A DNA stretch of 45,158 nucleotides from contig MGQA01000010.1 of assembly GCA_001797665.1 (NCBI GenBank), positions 1-45,158 on the forward strand. The letters run 5' to 3'. The notes below the pieces were generated by a model. It was not told the origin of the DNA and searched no databases. It saw nothing but the letters and a program-made list of their open reading frames with translations. Both the position numbers and the translations under genes were made by a program. Positions 30,980 to 41,600 of this stretch are shown one piece after another (the first letter of the stretch is position 1; each line of letters begins with the position of its first letter). The stretch is from Deltaproteobacteria bacterium GWF2_42_12 (GTDB taxonomy: Bacteria; Desulfobacterota; GWC2-55-46; UBA9637).

Positions 30980-31738
30980 ATGACTGGCCATTTTAAGACA
31001 GAGGCAATTGTATTAAAATCCATGGACTATGGAGAGTCTGATAGGATAATTACATTTTATACATTAGAATTTGGAAAGGTAAAGGGCATTGCAAAGGGCG
31101 CCAGAAATAGCAAAAAGAGATTTGTGAATAATCTTGAACCATTCTCATACATAAATCTATTGTTCTTTCAAAAGCAGGGAAGAGACCTTGTCATAGTAGA
31201 ACAGGCTGAGGTCATCAGGAGGTTTGACACTCTCACAGCGGATCTGGAGAGGTTTGCATTTGCCTGCTACTGTCTTGAACTGCTTAATGAGATGACGCTT
31301 GAAGAGCAAAAGAATATAAAGGTCTTTGAACTGCTTGTCAAATTTCTTATAATGCTCAATGGCGGGGCTGGCATCAAAACTATCGTCATGTTTTTTCAAA
31401 TAAAGCTTTTTTCACTGCTCGGCTACTATCCCCATCTTGACACCTGTATTGTGTGTAAAAACATTCCGACAGATGATAACAAGGTGTTTTTTTCGACCGC
31501 CAGAAGCGGTATCCTCTGTTTTGTTTGCGGAGACCAGGAAAAATCGCTGATACCGGTTTCACAAGGGACAGTAAAATTTCTCATCCTGGCGGCAAGAATA
31601 GACATTGAAAAGGCAGAACGAATAGATATGGCAGAGTGGGCAGCAAAGGAGTGTGAAAAGGTTATCGGAGATTTTATAATACATCATTTGGGTAAGGAAT
31701 TGAAGAGCAAGAAATTTCTAGAGAAAATAACCGAATAA
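30980..31738 (+). CDS. recO: DNA repair protein RecO
   Basis: 252 residues. The N-terminal OB-fold starts with the signature '[42 protein letters not shown]'-type region (residues 7-48). The helical domain follows, with a zinc-binding cluster 'CIVCKN' and 'CFVCGDQ' near residues 155-185. RecO anneals ssDNA and loads RecA with RecR in the RecFOR pathway. TATAAT at 30951-30956 may be its -10 box; the -35 is poor and there is no clear Shine-Dalgarno. glyQ follows 20 nt after its stop, a common recO-glyQ linkage. Confidence 0.94.
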   Translation: MTGHFKTEAIVLKSMDYGESDRIITFYTLEFGKVKGIAKGARNSKKRFVNNLEPFSYINLLFFQKQGRDLVIVEQAEVIRRFDTLTADLERFAFACYCLELLNEMTLEEQKNIKVFELLVKFLIMLNGGAGIKTIVMFFQIKLFSLLGYYPHLDTCIVCKNIPTDDNKVFFSTARSGILCFVCGDQEKSLIPVSQGTVKFLILAARIDIEKAERIDMAEWAAKECEKVIGDFIIHHLGKELKSKKFLEKITE

Positions 31739-31758
31739 GGATAAGAAAGGAAGCGCTA

Positions 31759-32598
31759 ATGTATTTTCAGGATATAATCATAAATCTCCAGACATACTGG
31801 GCAAAGCAGGGATGCGTCATTTGCCAGCCCTATGATATGGAAAAGGGCGCAGGGACATTTAATCCCATGACATTTCTAAAGGTTCTTGGGCCTGAGCCGT
31901 GGAAGGGTGCGTATGTAGAACCCTCAAGGCGGCCCACAGATGGCCGTTATGGTGAAAATCCAAACAGGCTTCAGCATTATTATCAGTTTCAGGTTATATT
32001 GAAGCCGTCGCCTGATGATATTCAGGATATATACCTCAACAGCTTAAAAAAACTTGGCATAGACCCATTAAAACACGATATACGGTTTGTTGAGGATGAC
32101 TGGGAATCTCCCACATTAGGCGCATGGGGGCTTGGATGGGAGGTATGGCTTGATGGAATGGAGATAACACAGTTCACCTATTTTCAGCAGGCTGGTGGCA
32201 TAGAGCTTAAACCTGTATCAGGTGAGCTTACCTACGGACTCGAAAGAATCGCCATGTATCTACAGGGTGTTGATAGTATCTTTGACATAGAATGGACAAA
32301 AGGTACCAAATATGGCGATGTCCATCACAGGGGTGAGGTCGAGCATTCTATTTATAATTTTGAGGCAGCTGATACAGAAATGCTTTTCAAGCTCTTTGAT
32401 ATGTATGAAAAAGAGGCCCAAAAACTCCTTGAAAAGAGCTTAGTGCTTCCCGCATACGACTACTGCCTGAAGAGCTCCCATACCTTTAATCTCCTTGACG
32501 CAAGAGGAGCAATAAGTGTTGCTGAAAGGACAAGGTTTATAGCACGGGTAAGGGATATTGCAAGAAGGTGTGCTGAAGGATATTTAAAGAAAGGCTGA
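31759..32598 (+). CDS. glyQ: Glycine--tRNA ligase alpha subunit
   Basis: 279 residues, close to the usual length. The sequence is highly typical: '[25 protein letters not shown]', '[30 protein letters not shown]', '[36 protein letters not shown]', '[12 protein letters not shown]'. This catalytic subunit of the (alpha-beta)2 enzyme needs GlyS. In most genomes glyS follows at once; here a composite repeat and then a prenyl synthase gene follow, so glyS must be elsewhere. AAAGGAAG precedes the ATG. Confidence 0.97.
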   Translation: MYFQDIIINLQTYWAKQGCVICQPYDMEKGAGTFNPMTFLKVLGPEPWKGAYVEPSRRPTDGRYGENPNRLQHYYQFQVILKPSPDDIQDIYLNSLKKLGIDPLKHDIRFVEDDWESPTLGAWGLGWEVWLDGMEITQFTYFQQAGGIELKPVSGELTYGLERIAMYLQGVDSIFDIEWTKGTKYGDVHHRGEVEHSIYNFEAADTEMLFKLFDMYEKEAQKLLEKSLVLPAYDYCLKSSHTFNLLDARGAISVAERTRFIARVRDIARRCAEGYLKKG

Positions 32599-32675
32599 GG
32601 TTAAGGTTGATAGCAATCTGGCTTACCTTTTCTTTTGACAACCATAGAAATGTGGGCTAACATTTTATATGTAGA

Positions 32676-32930
32676 CCCAAAAATAGATATTGATTTTTGG
32701 GGGAACTGGCAAGTTGTCCCCGATAGATTCAGTCGGGGACAGAGGAGGCGGAGGCCATCCCTGATAAAAGCACTCAGGGACATGTTTTTGCGATGAGCCC
32801 TCCCCCTTTATCCCCCTCATGGAGGGGGACAGGGGGAGGATACGGTGAAGAGCAAAAATGCGCCGACAACGAAGTATGGCAGTCAAATCGCCAGTTTGTA
32901 AAATAGCGAGGTTTTCAATCGCTATTTTAC
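32676..32930 (+). repeat. Composite dispersed repeat, copy C
   Basis: 255 bp in the same orientation as copy A. H1 is CCCAAAAATAGA-ta-TTGATTTTTGGG. H2 is TCCCCGATAGATTCAGTCGGGGA. H3 is TCCCTGA/TCAGGGA. H4 is the C-rich/G-rich double stem. A unique stretch of about 55 nt follows, and then H5, the 12-bp GTAAAATAGCGA palindrome, ends 16 nt before the next start codon. It fills most of the 348-nt gap between glyQ and the polyprenyl synthase gene. Outside H2 it is nearly identical to copy A. Confidence 0.92.
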
Positions 32931-32946
32931 GGTGTAGAGGAACAAT

Positions 32947-33921
32947 ATGCACATCCAAGAGGCATATCACATAATACGGGAAGATCTCAAGCAAGTAGAG
33001 CTTGAATTTAGAAGAAACCTTGAGTCAGAAGTAGTTCTCATACGAAAAGTAGGGGAATATATTTTAAGTAACGGAGGCAAACGACTGAGGCCCACGTTGT
33101 TGCTTTTATCTGCCAGACTGTGCGGTTATCAGGGACGTCGCCATATACCACTCGCTGCAGTAGTAGAGTTCATCCATACTGCAACACTTCTCCACGATGA
33201 TGTTATTGATAATGCCAGTATGCGGCGGGGAAAGGCATCTACAAATATCCTATGGGGTAATGGTGCGAGTATTCTTATAGGTGACTTTCTTTTTTCAAAG
33301 TCTTTTTATTTGACTGTGGCTGATGGAGATTTAAGCATTCTTAAGGTTTTATCTGGCACTACAACGCGGATGGCTGAGGGCGAAGTTTTACAACTTCTAA
33401 AAGGCTGTGATGTTGAGGCAACAGAAAAGGATTATCTCTCAGTTATAACAAACAAGACCGCATCGCTTATATCTGCCGCATGTCAGATAGGTGCGATATT
33501 GGGTAAGATTACCAAAAATAAAGAAACCGCCCTTGCTGACTATGGCATGAATTTAGGTATTGCATTTCAACTGATGGATGACTGTCTCGACTACACATCG
33601 AGCAATGAGGAGTTGGGTAAAGTAATAGGAAACGACCTGAGAGAGGGAAAGATTACCCTTCCACTGATTTTTGCTATTAAAAATGCAGTCCCTGCAGAAA
33701 TGGAAGATATTTTAGAGGCGTTGGAGTCCGATAAGCTTCAAGATGCGCAACTTTCGTCTGTAGTGAGTTTGATTAATAAATATAGGGGAATAGATTACAC
33801 ATTAAATATGGCAAGAAAATATGTTGAGAATGCAAAGGCCTGTCTTAATATCTTTGAGCCAAGCCTTGAAAAAACCGCTCTTATAGCCTTGACAGATTAT
33901 GTTGTAGAAAGGACGTATTGA
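32947..33921 (+). CDS. Polyprenyl diphosphate synthase (IspB/octaprenyl type)
   Basis: 324 residues with both aspartate-rich motifs of trans-prenyltransferases: FARM 'LLHDDVIDNASMRRG' (Asp84-Asp88) and SARM 'QLMDDCLDY'. Also 'GGKRLRPTLLLLSA' and 'GNDLREGKITLPLI'. The length and residues before the FARM (no bulky aromatic at -4/-5) favour a long-chain product such as the side chain of ubiquinone or menaquinone. This fits the respiratory genes elsewhere in the window. The Shine-Dalgarno AGAGGAAC lies right after copy C. It is convergent with uvrB, with 2 nt between stop codons. Confidence 0.92.
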   Translation: MHIQEAYHIIREDLKQVELEFRRNLESEVVLIRKVGEYILSNGGKRLRPTLLLLSARLCGYQGRRHIPLAAVVEFIHTATLLHDDVIDNASMRRGKASTNILWGNGASILIGDFLFSKSFYLTVADGDLSILKVLSGTTTRMAEGEVLQLLKGCDVEATEKDYLSVITNKTASLISAACQIGAILGKITKNKETALADYGMNLGIAFQLMDDCLDYTSSNEELGKVIGNDLREGKITLPLIFAIKNAVPAEMEDILEALESDKLQDAQLSSVVSLINKYRGIDYTLNMARKYVENAKACLNIFEPSLEKTALIALTDYVVERTY

Positions 33922-33923
33922 TT

Positions 33924-35918
33924 CTATCCCATCAAGACCTCCATCTCTTCAAGCTCCTTTATCCTATCCCTTAGCTCTGCTGCCTTTTCAAAGTCAAGTT
34001 TTTTTGCTACCTCCTGCATTTCCTTGCGTAAAGATTTTATTATTTCAGGCAGTTCATGGGGCGGGATATACTCTTCCTTCTTTTCAGCCACAACTGGCAC
34101 AGTATAGTAATCTGCCTCATAGATAGAGCTTAACACATCCTTGATTGAACTCTTGATGGTCTCTGGTGTAATTCCATTCTTTTTATTGTATTCAGCCTGA
34201 AGCTTATGCCTTCTGTTTGTTTCATCAATTGCCTTTTTCATAGAGCCTGTTATAGTATCAGCATACATAATGACACGACCATTCACATTCCTTGCAGCCC
34301 TTCCGCAGGTCTGAATAAGGGAGCGCTCAGAGCGCAAAAATCCTTCTTTATCAGCATCAAGAATAGCCACAAGTGAAACCTCTGGGAGGTCAAGTCCTTC
34401 TCGTAAGAGATTTATCCCTATCAGGCAATCAAATTCGCCGAGTCTCAATGCCCTTAATATCTCAACCCTTTCAAGTGTCTCAATATCAGAGTGAAGGTAT
34501 TTTACCTTTAGGCCGAGGTCAGCATAATATCTTGTCAAATCCTCTGCCATTCTCTTGGTAAGCGTAGTTACCAGTACACGCTCCTTTCTTTCAACCCTCT
34601 TTCTTATCTCGCCGAGCAGGTCATCCACCTGTGCCTTTGCGGGCCTGACTTCAATAATAGGATCCATAAGCCCTGTTGGCCGCACAATCTGCTCTGCAAT
34701 ATATCCCTTTGCCTTTTTCATTTCATATTCAGCAGGTGTTGCAGATACATATATTGCCTGCCTCACCCTTTTTTCAAATTCTTCAAACTTCAAAGGCCTG
34801 TTGTCTAATGCAGACGGAAGCCTGAAGCCGTATTCAACGAGCGTATTCTTCCGAGACCTGTCTCCATGATACATGCCGCCAATCTGAGGGATGGAAATAT
34901 GGCTCTCGTCAACAATCAGGAGAAAATCCTCCGGGAAATAATCAATCAAAGTATACGGTGGCTCGCCAGCAAGCTTTCCGGACAGATGCCTTGAATAATT
35001 CTCTATCCCTGAGCAGTAGCCCATCTCCTCAATCATCTCAAGGTCAAACATTGTCCTCTGCTCAAGACGCTGTGCCTCAAGAAGTTTATTTTCATTCTTT
35101 AATAACTTTAACCTCTCCCTTAATTCCTCCCGTATGGTGTCCATCGCCCTTTTGAGATTATCCCTTGTTGTCACATAATGGCTTGCGGGATGGATGAGCG
35201 CCTTATTTGCCTTTTGAATAATCTTGCCCCTGAGCGGGTCTACCTCTGATATGGCGTCTATCGAATCCCCAAAGAACTCAAGCCTTATCGCCCTTTCTGC
35301 CTCATAAGCAGGGAATATCTCCACAACATCGCCCCGGACCCTGAAAGTCCCTCTGTAAAAATCATAGTCATTTCTCTGATACTGCATCTCCACAAGCCTT
35401 TTCAATACCTCATCCCTCTGCGTCTCCATCCCCTTTTCTGCATAGAGATGCATACTTCCGTAATCATCAGGTGAGCCTATGCCGTAGATGCACGATACAG
35501 ATGCGACAATAATCACGTCATTGCGCGTAAGCAGCGCATGGGTTGCAGAATGCCTGAGCTTATCTATCTCATCATTGATTGACGCATCCTTTTCTATATA
35601 GGTGTCGGTTGTCGGGACATACGCCTCCGGCTGATAGTAGTCATAGTAAGACACAAAATATCCAACCGCATTTTCGGGAAAAAGCTCCCTGAATTCTGCA
35701 AAAAGCTGCGCCGCAAGGGTTTTGTTCGGCGCAAGCACAAGGACTGGCTTATTTACATTCGCAATCACATTGGCTATGGTAAATGTCTTGCCTGAGCCGG
35801 TAACTCCAAGAAGCGCCTGATGCTTAATCCCCTTGTTTATTCCGCTTGTCAATTCTTTAATCGCCTTTGGCTGGTCGCCCTTTGGCGTGAATTGGGTTGT
35901 GATTTTGAATTTGTGCAT
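33924..35918 (-). CDS. uvrB: Excinuclease ABC subunit B
   Basis: 664 residues, full length. Helicase motif I '[14 protein letters not shown]', the beta-hairpin region '[25 protein letters not shown]', motif II 'IVDESH', motifs V-VI ('[34 protein letters not shown]', 'QTCGRAARN') and a C-terminal UVR domain ('[26 protein letters not shown]') are all present. It acts with UvrA and UvrC in nucleotide excision repair. The promoter at 35926-35953 places transcription start at or next to the ATG, and no Shine-Dalgarno is visible, so the mRNA may be leaderless. Confidence 0.98.
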   Translation of the reverse strand: MHKFKITTQFTPKGDQPKAIKELTSGINKGIKHQALLGVTGSGKTFTIANVIANVNKPVLVLAPNKTLAAQLFAEFRELFPENAVGYFVSYYDYYQPEAYVPTTDTYIEKDASINDEIDKLRHSATHALLTRNDVIIVASVSCIYGIGSPDDYGSMHLYAEKGMETQRDEVLKRLVEMQYQRNDYDFYRGTFRVRGDVVEIFPAYEAERAIRLEFFGDSIDAISEVDPLRGKIIQKANKALIHPASHYVTTRDNLKRAMDTIREELRERLKLLKNENKLLEAQRLEQRTMFDLEMIEEMGYCSGIENYSRHLSGKLAGEPPYTLIDYFPEDFLLIVDESHISIPQIGGMYHGDRSRKNTLVEYGFRLPSALDNRPLKFEEFEKRVRQAIYVSATPAEYEMKKAKGYIAEQIVRPTGLMDPIIEVRPAKAQVDDLLGEIRKRVERKERVLVTTLTKRMAEDLTRYYADLGLKVKYLHSDIETLERVEILRALRLGEFDCLIGINLLREGLDLPEVSLVAILDADKEGFLRSERSLIQTCGRAARNVNGRVIMYADTITGSMKKAIDETNRRHKLQAEYNKKNGITPETIKSSIKDVLSSIYEADYYTVPVVAEKKEEYIPPHELPEIIKSLRKEMQEVAKKLDFEKAAELRDRIKELEEMEVLMG

Positions 35919-35925
35919 AGAAATA

Positions 35926-35953
35926 ATAATAGCACACAGAGGGCAATTCTCAA
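35926..35953 (-). promoter_or_regulatory. Promoter of uvrB, implying a leaderless mRNA
   Basis: Minus strand: TTGAGA (35953-35948), 16 nt, TATTAT (35931-35926), then 7 nt to the ATG at 35918. There is no LexA-like box that I recognise. Confidence 0.6.
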
Positions 35954-35990
35954 ATAGAACTTCTCTTGTGCTATTTTACCTACTCCTCAG

Positions 35991-36019
35991 TTGACCGTCA
36001 TGAAGAATGGGGATATACT
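35991..36019 (+). promoter_or_regulatory. Promoter of the sensor kinase, implying a leaderless mRNA
   Basis: TTGACC (35991-35996), 17 nt, TATACT (36014-36019; 5 of 6), then 6 nt to ATG 36026. It is divergent from the uvrB promoter, with the two -35 boxes 37 nt apart. Confidence 0.65.
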
Positions 36020-36025
36020 AAAATT

Positions 36026-38659
36026 ATGAGCATGCAGAAAAAGGTAATCGCTGCAATCTTGATTGCAGGCTTTATAGCGCTGTCAACAGGTCTTTCTATC
36101 ACATACTTTGAGGTGAGAGATGTCCTCATAGAGGCAATCGGCAGAGACTTTGCTGAGATAGCAAAGAAGACTGCAGAGAGGTTTGATGCAGCAGCAAAAG
36201 GGGAGATTATAGCACTGCAGCGTTTGGCCGCAGACCCGGAATTTATCGCAGCAGTCAGGGGGAACAGAGGAAAGGAAGTTGAGGTTTATCTCAAGAATTT
36301 CTTGCGATATGCGGAAGTGAAGGAAGATCATCTCGGTCTCCTGGTTGCCAATAGAGAGGGGAGAGTTATTGCTCATCTGAGCCAGAAGTTTAACTATGAT
36401 GGAGATCAGTCAAGTGAATTATGGTGGGAGGTGACATATAGTGAAGGGAAAGGGAAAATTTATGCCAGTGGTATCCACCTTGATGCGCTCTCAGGGAGCA
36501 GGGTCTTTGATATCGGTATACCTGTTTTAGACCCAGTAACATATCAGGTCGCAGGCGGGATCAGGAGCATCATCAATGCTGACCTATTTTTTAGCTTTGT
36601 TAATGAGATGAACTTTGGAAGAACGGGCCACGGGATGCTGGTAGATTCCAATGGAACCCCGCTCATATGCTCCATTTTAGCTCTCGTTGAACACTCGATG
36701 AATCAGCCGCTCATAACGCAGATAACAAGGCCAGGGATCAACTGGGCTATTGCGAGAGATGATGCACACGGAGGGAGAGATTCAGTCGTCGGCTTTAGTC
36801 CTGTAAAGTTTATGAATTCCCTTGGTCCAGAAAATCTTAATGGCCATAAATGGTATACCTTTGTGCGCCAGGATCCGAAAGAGACCTTTGCCCCGGTCAA
36901 CAGGGTTATCCTCGGAGTATTCCTGTTTGAGTCTGCAATGGTCTTGATAATCTCTGTTCTGGGTTTCTTTATAGCGAACAGGCTTCTCATACAACCGGTA
37001 ACGCTCCTCCACAAAGGGATAGACCGGATCGGGAAAGGGGATTTTGATTACAAGGTAGATATCCGAACAGGCGATGAACTCGAATCCTTGGCGAATGTCT
37101 TTAACAGGATGGGCGATACCCTTAAAGGGCTTTACGATAACCTTGAAGAGAGGATAAAGGACAGGACAACGGAACTGGAAAAGACAAAGAATTATCTGGA
37201 AAGTATCATGAGAAATTCGAGTGATGCGATTATTACAACGGATCTTGATGGCAGAATCGTTACATTTAATGAAGGGGCAGAGCGGATCCTGGGATACAAG
37301 ATGGGCGAGGTCATTGGGACCGGCATGGCTGATTATTATTATCAGAGAGAGGAGAGGGGCAAACTCCTCGATATGATTAAACGCGAGGGTATGGTATCCA
37401 ACTATGAAACCAGGCTTGTGCGAAAAGGTGGAAGGATTATTGATATCAGCCTTTCCCTTTCCTTGCTCAGGGACGAAAACGGAAGAGAGATTGGGGCTGT
37501 AGGTATAAGCAAGGATATCACTGAATGGACGAGGGCCCAGGAGCAGCTCAGGGAATATTCCCATAAACTCGAATCTATGGTTACGCAGAGAACCCTCGAG
37601 CTCGTTGATAGCAAAAGCCGCCTCGAGGCGATGTTGAGTGGTATAGCTGATGGAATTATCTTTGCGAATCAGGAAAATAAGATAACCTTTATGAACGAGG
37701 CGGCTGAGGAGATATTCAATATGAAGCGGGAGGAGTTGCTCGGCAGAGACTTCAAGGATTGCCATTCGCTCGAGAGTCACGAGAAGTCCATTGAGCTCAT
37801 TAAAGACATGCGTGAGGGCAAGATAAAATCCTATGCAGCCGAGTTTAAATCCGGCGATAAGACTGTCTTTGCCCACTTCTCACCGATCATGCACGGTCCG
37901 GAATATCTGGGCGTTATCTTTATTGCGAAAGATGTGACAGAGATGAAGAGGTTGCAAGAGGAACTCGTAAAAACAGAGAAGCTTGCGCTCATCGGTAAGA
38001 TGTCTTCTACCATAGCACATGAATTGAGGAATCCGCTGGTGCCTATCGGCGGTTTTGCCAGGCTTATCTATAGAAAGGCAGAACAGGGCTCTCCTTTTAA
38101 GATGTACGCAGACCTTATCATAAAAGAGATAGATCGGTTGGAAGAGCTTTTCCACGACTTTCTCGGTTTTGCAAAAGAGGTAAAACCTGTGTTTCAGCCC
38201 ATTCATCTGAATCAAATAATAGAAGAATTGCTCCTCCTTTACAAAGATACCTTCGGCGAGAAAAATATAAGGGTAAATTCCCTGATCTCTGTGGAAATGC
38301 CCCCTACCTCCCTTGACCCGATGCTTATCAGGCAGACATTCATCAATATGTTCAATAACGCAATCCAGGCAATGCCAGATGGTGGAACACTTACCATCGA
38401 GACTAAGATAAAGGAAAAAAATGGAAAACGCTATGCATCGGTCAGCATAGGGGATACAGGCATGGGAATCCCTGAAGAGGTAAAACAGTATATCTTTGAG
38501 CCTTTTTACACAACGAAAATCCATGGCCTGGGATTAGGACTATCTGTTGCAAAAGGTATTGTTGAATCTCATGGAGGGGAGATAGAGGTGAAAAGCATAA
38601 AGAACATAGGAGCCATTTTTACCATAACCCTGCCGGTAGAGAAACGTGCAGAAACATGA
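36026..38659 (+). CDS. Membrane sensor histidine kinase (dCache-HAMP-PAS-PAS-HisKA-HATPase)
   Basis: 877 residues from ATG 36026; a longer frame from 35966 would start inside the promoter. Order: TM (about 5-25), extracytoplasmic Cache-like sensor (about 30-275), TM (about 290-315), HAMP (about 315-370), coiled coil, PAS 1 ('MRNSSDAIITTDLDGRIVTFNEGAERILGY'), PAS 2 ('LSGIADGIIFANQENKITFMNEAAEEIF'), HisKA with phospho-His in 'STIAHELRNPL', and HATPase with N, G1 and G2 boxes ('NMFNNAIQAMPDGG', 'DTGMGIPEEV', 'GLGLGLSVAKGIVESHGG'). No receiver or response-regulator gene is adjacent, so the partner is elsewhere. The ligand is unknown. Confidence 0.93.
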   Translation: MSMQKKVIAAILIAGFIALSTGLSITYFEVRDVLIEAIGRDFAEIAKKTAERFDAAAKGEIIALQRLAADPEFIAAVRGNRGKEVEVYLKNFLRYAEVKEDHLGLLVANREGRVIAHLSQKFNYDGDQSSELWWEVTYSEGKGKIYASGIHLDALSGSRVFDIGIPVLDPVTYQVAGGIRSIINADLFFSFVNEMNFGRTGHGMLVDSNGTPLICSILALVEHSMNQPLITQITRPGINWAIARDDAHGGRDSVVGFSPVKFMNSLGPENLNGHKWYTFVRQDPKETFAPVNRVILGVFLFESAMVLIISVLGFFIANRLLIQPVTLLHKGIDRIGKGDFDYKVDIRTGDELESLANVFNRMGDTLKGLYDNLEERIKDRTTELEKTKNYLESIMRNSSDAIITTDLDGRIVTFNEGAERILGYKMGEVIGTGMADYYYQREERGKLLDMIKREGMVSNYETRLVRKGGRIIDISLSLSLLRDENGREIGAVGISKDITEWTRAQEQLREYSHKLESMVTQRTLELVDSKSRLEAMLSGIADGIIFANQENKITFMNEAAEEIFNMKREELLGRDFKDCHSLESHEKSIELIKDMREGKIKSYAAEFKSGDKTVFAHFSPIMHGPEYLGVIFIAKDVTEMKRLQEELVKTEKLALIGKMSSTIAHELRNPLVPIGGFARLIYRKAEQGSPFKMYADLIIKEIDRLEELFHDFLGFAKEVKPVFQPIHLNQIIEELLLLYKDTFGEKNIRVNSLISVEMPPTSLDPMLIRQTFINMFNNAIQAMPDGGTLTIETKIKEKNGKRYASVSIGDTGMGIPEEVKQYIFEPFYTTKIHGLGLGLSVAKGIVESHGGEIEVKSIKNIGAIFTITLPVEKRAET

Positions 38660-38694
38660 TACCTGTTTTATTGTGGTACGCTGAGTACGAGCCT

Positions 38695-41600
38695 TTAAGC
38701 AGATCGTGCCGTTGCAGGACATATATTATTAAAGGCGCAGTAGCCGCAATTAAGGTATTCCGGTTTTGCTGTGTAATCCCTCAGCCTGATGCCTTTGGCT
38801 ACTTCGTCTATCATGCTCAAAACCTTTTCTATATGCTTCTCCTCAAAGGCTACTTTTCCAACAAGACCTGACTCAAGAAAATGCAGTTCGCATCCTGCAG
38901 GGAGTTTTTTATGGTTCTCTTTATATGCCATCGCATAGAGCATAAGCTGGACGCTCTCCTTTGCCTTTTTATGCGCAGCTTTTTCCTCCCGAACATCAGA
39001 GGTCTTGAAATCTATGATGTATGGGCCGTCTTTTCTTTCCTCTATCAAGTCCCATCTGCCCTTGAGCCTGTTCATATTGAGGTCAATCACAAACTCCCTC
39101 TCTATTGCGGCAGGATTAATGCCATTTTGCGCCTGAGTTTCATAAAACTTCCTAATAGCCTTTTTGCCTGCCTCGTATCTCTGCGTCTCATGCTCTTTTG
39201 TCACAAAGCCTGCGCTATGCCAGTTGGCAGTAAAAACTCCGATAAGCTCATCAAGGGTTATTAAATTGCCATCAGCCTTTTTTCTGAAAAATGTGGAAAC
39301 CGCCTCGTGCATGGCCTTTCCGTACATGACCGTATGATGTGGAAGAAGCGGTACTTTAAGGATGTGGATATATTTATATTTTAACGGACAGGTAAGATAG
39401 TCGTCTATCTGATAATAGCTCAACGAAAGGACTGCATCTTCCGGTATCGGTGGAAGCTCTTGTTCTGTTTGTTCAACAGGCGCGAACCGCTTAATAGCCT
39501 CTATTGGCTTGGTTTTTACTGCCGCAGTTTCTGCCTTTGGCATGTCAAGCGCTTCAAGCACAAACTGGCTTATCTTTTTTGCCCGCACACCGCCATAGTC
39601 TGAGGCACTTGTAAGATAAAGCTCATTCATTGCCCTTGTCATACCAACATAAAAAAGCCGTCTTTCTTCCTGAAGGTGAAAGTCGCCGGAGGGGAGAATG
39701 TCTTTTATAAGTGCGTAAGGCAATTCTATCTGTTCCCTCCGCTCCTTTCTCGGAAATCTATCTGCAACAAGGCTTACCATAAATACTACCGGAAACTCCA
39801 ATCCCTTTGCCTTATGCACGGTCAAAACCTGCACCCAGTCTGCCTCCACATCAGGCTCAGCAGTTCCGGGATTGTCTCCGGCCTCCATCAGGATATTGAG
39901 ATATTCTACAAATGCAGTTACCTTTTTTACTTGCAGGGTTGCCTCCATGTGCTGCGTTAATTCAAAAAACTTTGCAATATTCTGCACCTTTTCCACTGCG
40001 CTGGCAGAGTTTTCCTGTGAGAGTCTTGTAAGATAGCTTGTATCCTTGTCCCCGAATGCTTTAATCGGGGATGTAAGAAATGAATATAAAACCTTGCCAA
40101 CGGATTCTTTTAGCGCCATCTCACTGTATTTTTCTATGTCATGGATAAGTTTTGTTATGGTGGCAAAACCTTCCTGGGAAATGGGAGGTTGGAGGTTGGA
40201 GGTAGGTATTAAGCTTTTGTCTTTCCCATATCCCACATCCCGCATCCCGCATCCAATGAGTTCCTTCATCACATAATACAGCGGTTTGTGGCTTTGCCGG
40301 GATAAATTGTGGCATGGTATTAAATCCGCAGCCTTAAGCTGATATACCTCTGACGATGCGAGATGAAATAAACTCATGCTGTCATTGAAATTTGTTATTA
40401 CATTTAAAAATGCAATCAAAAGCCTTATTTCTTCCCTTGAATAGAGTCCCTGATTTCCGGAAAACCTGTGCGGTATGCCCTTATCTTTAAGCGCCTTTAA
40501 AAACGGCTCTGCGTCGCTGTTCGCCCGGACAAGTATGGCAAAATCTTTATAACTTAATCCCCGCTCGTCCTTCCCTTTTTCAAATCCCCCCTTACCCCCC
40601 TTTTCTAAGGGGGGTAAGGGGGGATTTTTTACTTTTGACTCTATCATCTCCGCCACACTCTCTGCCTCTTTTATCAGTGTATCAAAATGTAGATATTTTA
40701 CCTGCCCCTTGCCCCTTGCCCCCTGCCCCTCTGCAGCCAGCCTTTTATCTATCCCACTCTTTACCTCAAGCCTGTCAGGATTATTATGCGATATGAGCCT
40801 GTATGCTGAGTCAAGGATTGGCTGGCAGGAGCGGTAGTTTTTGGTAAGCGTAATCAGTTTTGCATCAGGGTATATTTTTTGAAAGCCCAGCACATTGCTT
40901 ATGGCAGCGCCCCTGAACTTATAGATTGATTGGTCGTCGTCCCCAACTACAGTGATATTTTTGTGTCTTTCTGATAGAAGCTTCACAAGCTGAAACTGTG
41001 CAAAATTCGTATCCTGAAATTCATCAACAAGGATGTATCTGAACTTTTCCTGATACCGTTTTAGAATATGCGGCCTTGCCCTGAAAAGCTTTAAAGGCAA
41101 AACAACCTGGTCTCCAAAATCAAGATAACCATGCTTTGCCATAAGCTCCTGATATTTTGCATAGGTCTTTGCCAGCTCATCCTGTTGCTCAAGGCCAAAG
41201 CCTTGAGCTGTAGGGGAGGGGCTTGTCCCCTCCCGATGGGAGACCACAAGGGTCTCCCCTACGAGTTTTTTCAACCCATCCGCATACGTAACATACTCCT
41301 CAACCCCCACATCTTCATCCTTCAGCCTGCTTATAAGCCCTGTAATAGCAGAAATATATTTGATTGGATTGCCGAGTGGCCGATAATAATTCAAAGGAAG
41401 CTCAAAGAGGTGCTCTTTTAAAAATATGATTTTCTCTGCCTCGCTAAGCACCTTAAAATCTGGAGCCAACCCTATCTCAAGGACATTGTCCCTTAAAATC
41501 CTATCTCCGAATGAGTGAAAGGTTGATATCCAGACATTTGAATACCCATACGGCACAAGCCTGTCAACCCGCTCCTCCATCTCTCCGGCAGCTTTTTCCG

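Noticed and set aside
40582-40627. CRISPR-like repeat suggested by recurring C/G-rich palindromes
   Set aside because: Copies are dispersed, not regularly spaced, have no spacers, and no cas genes are present.
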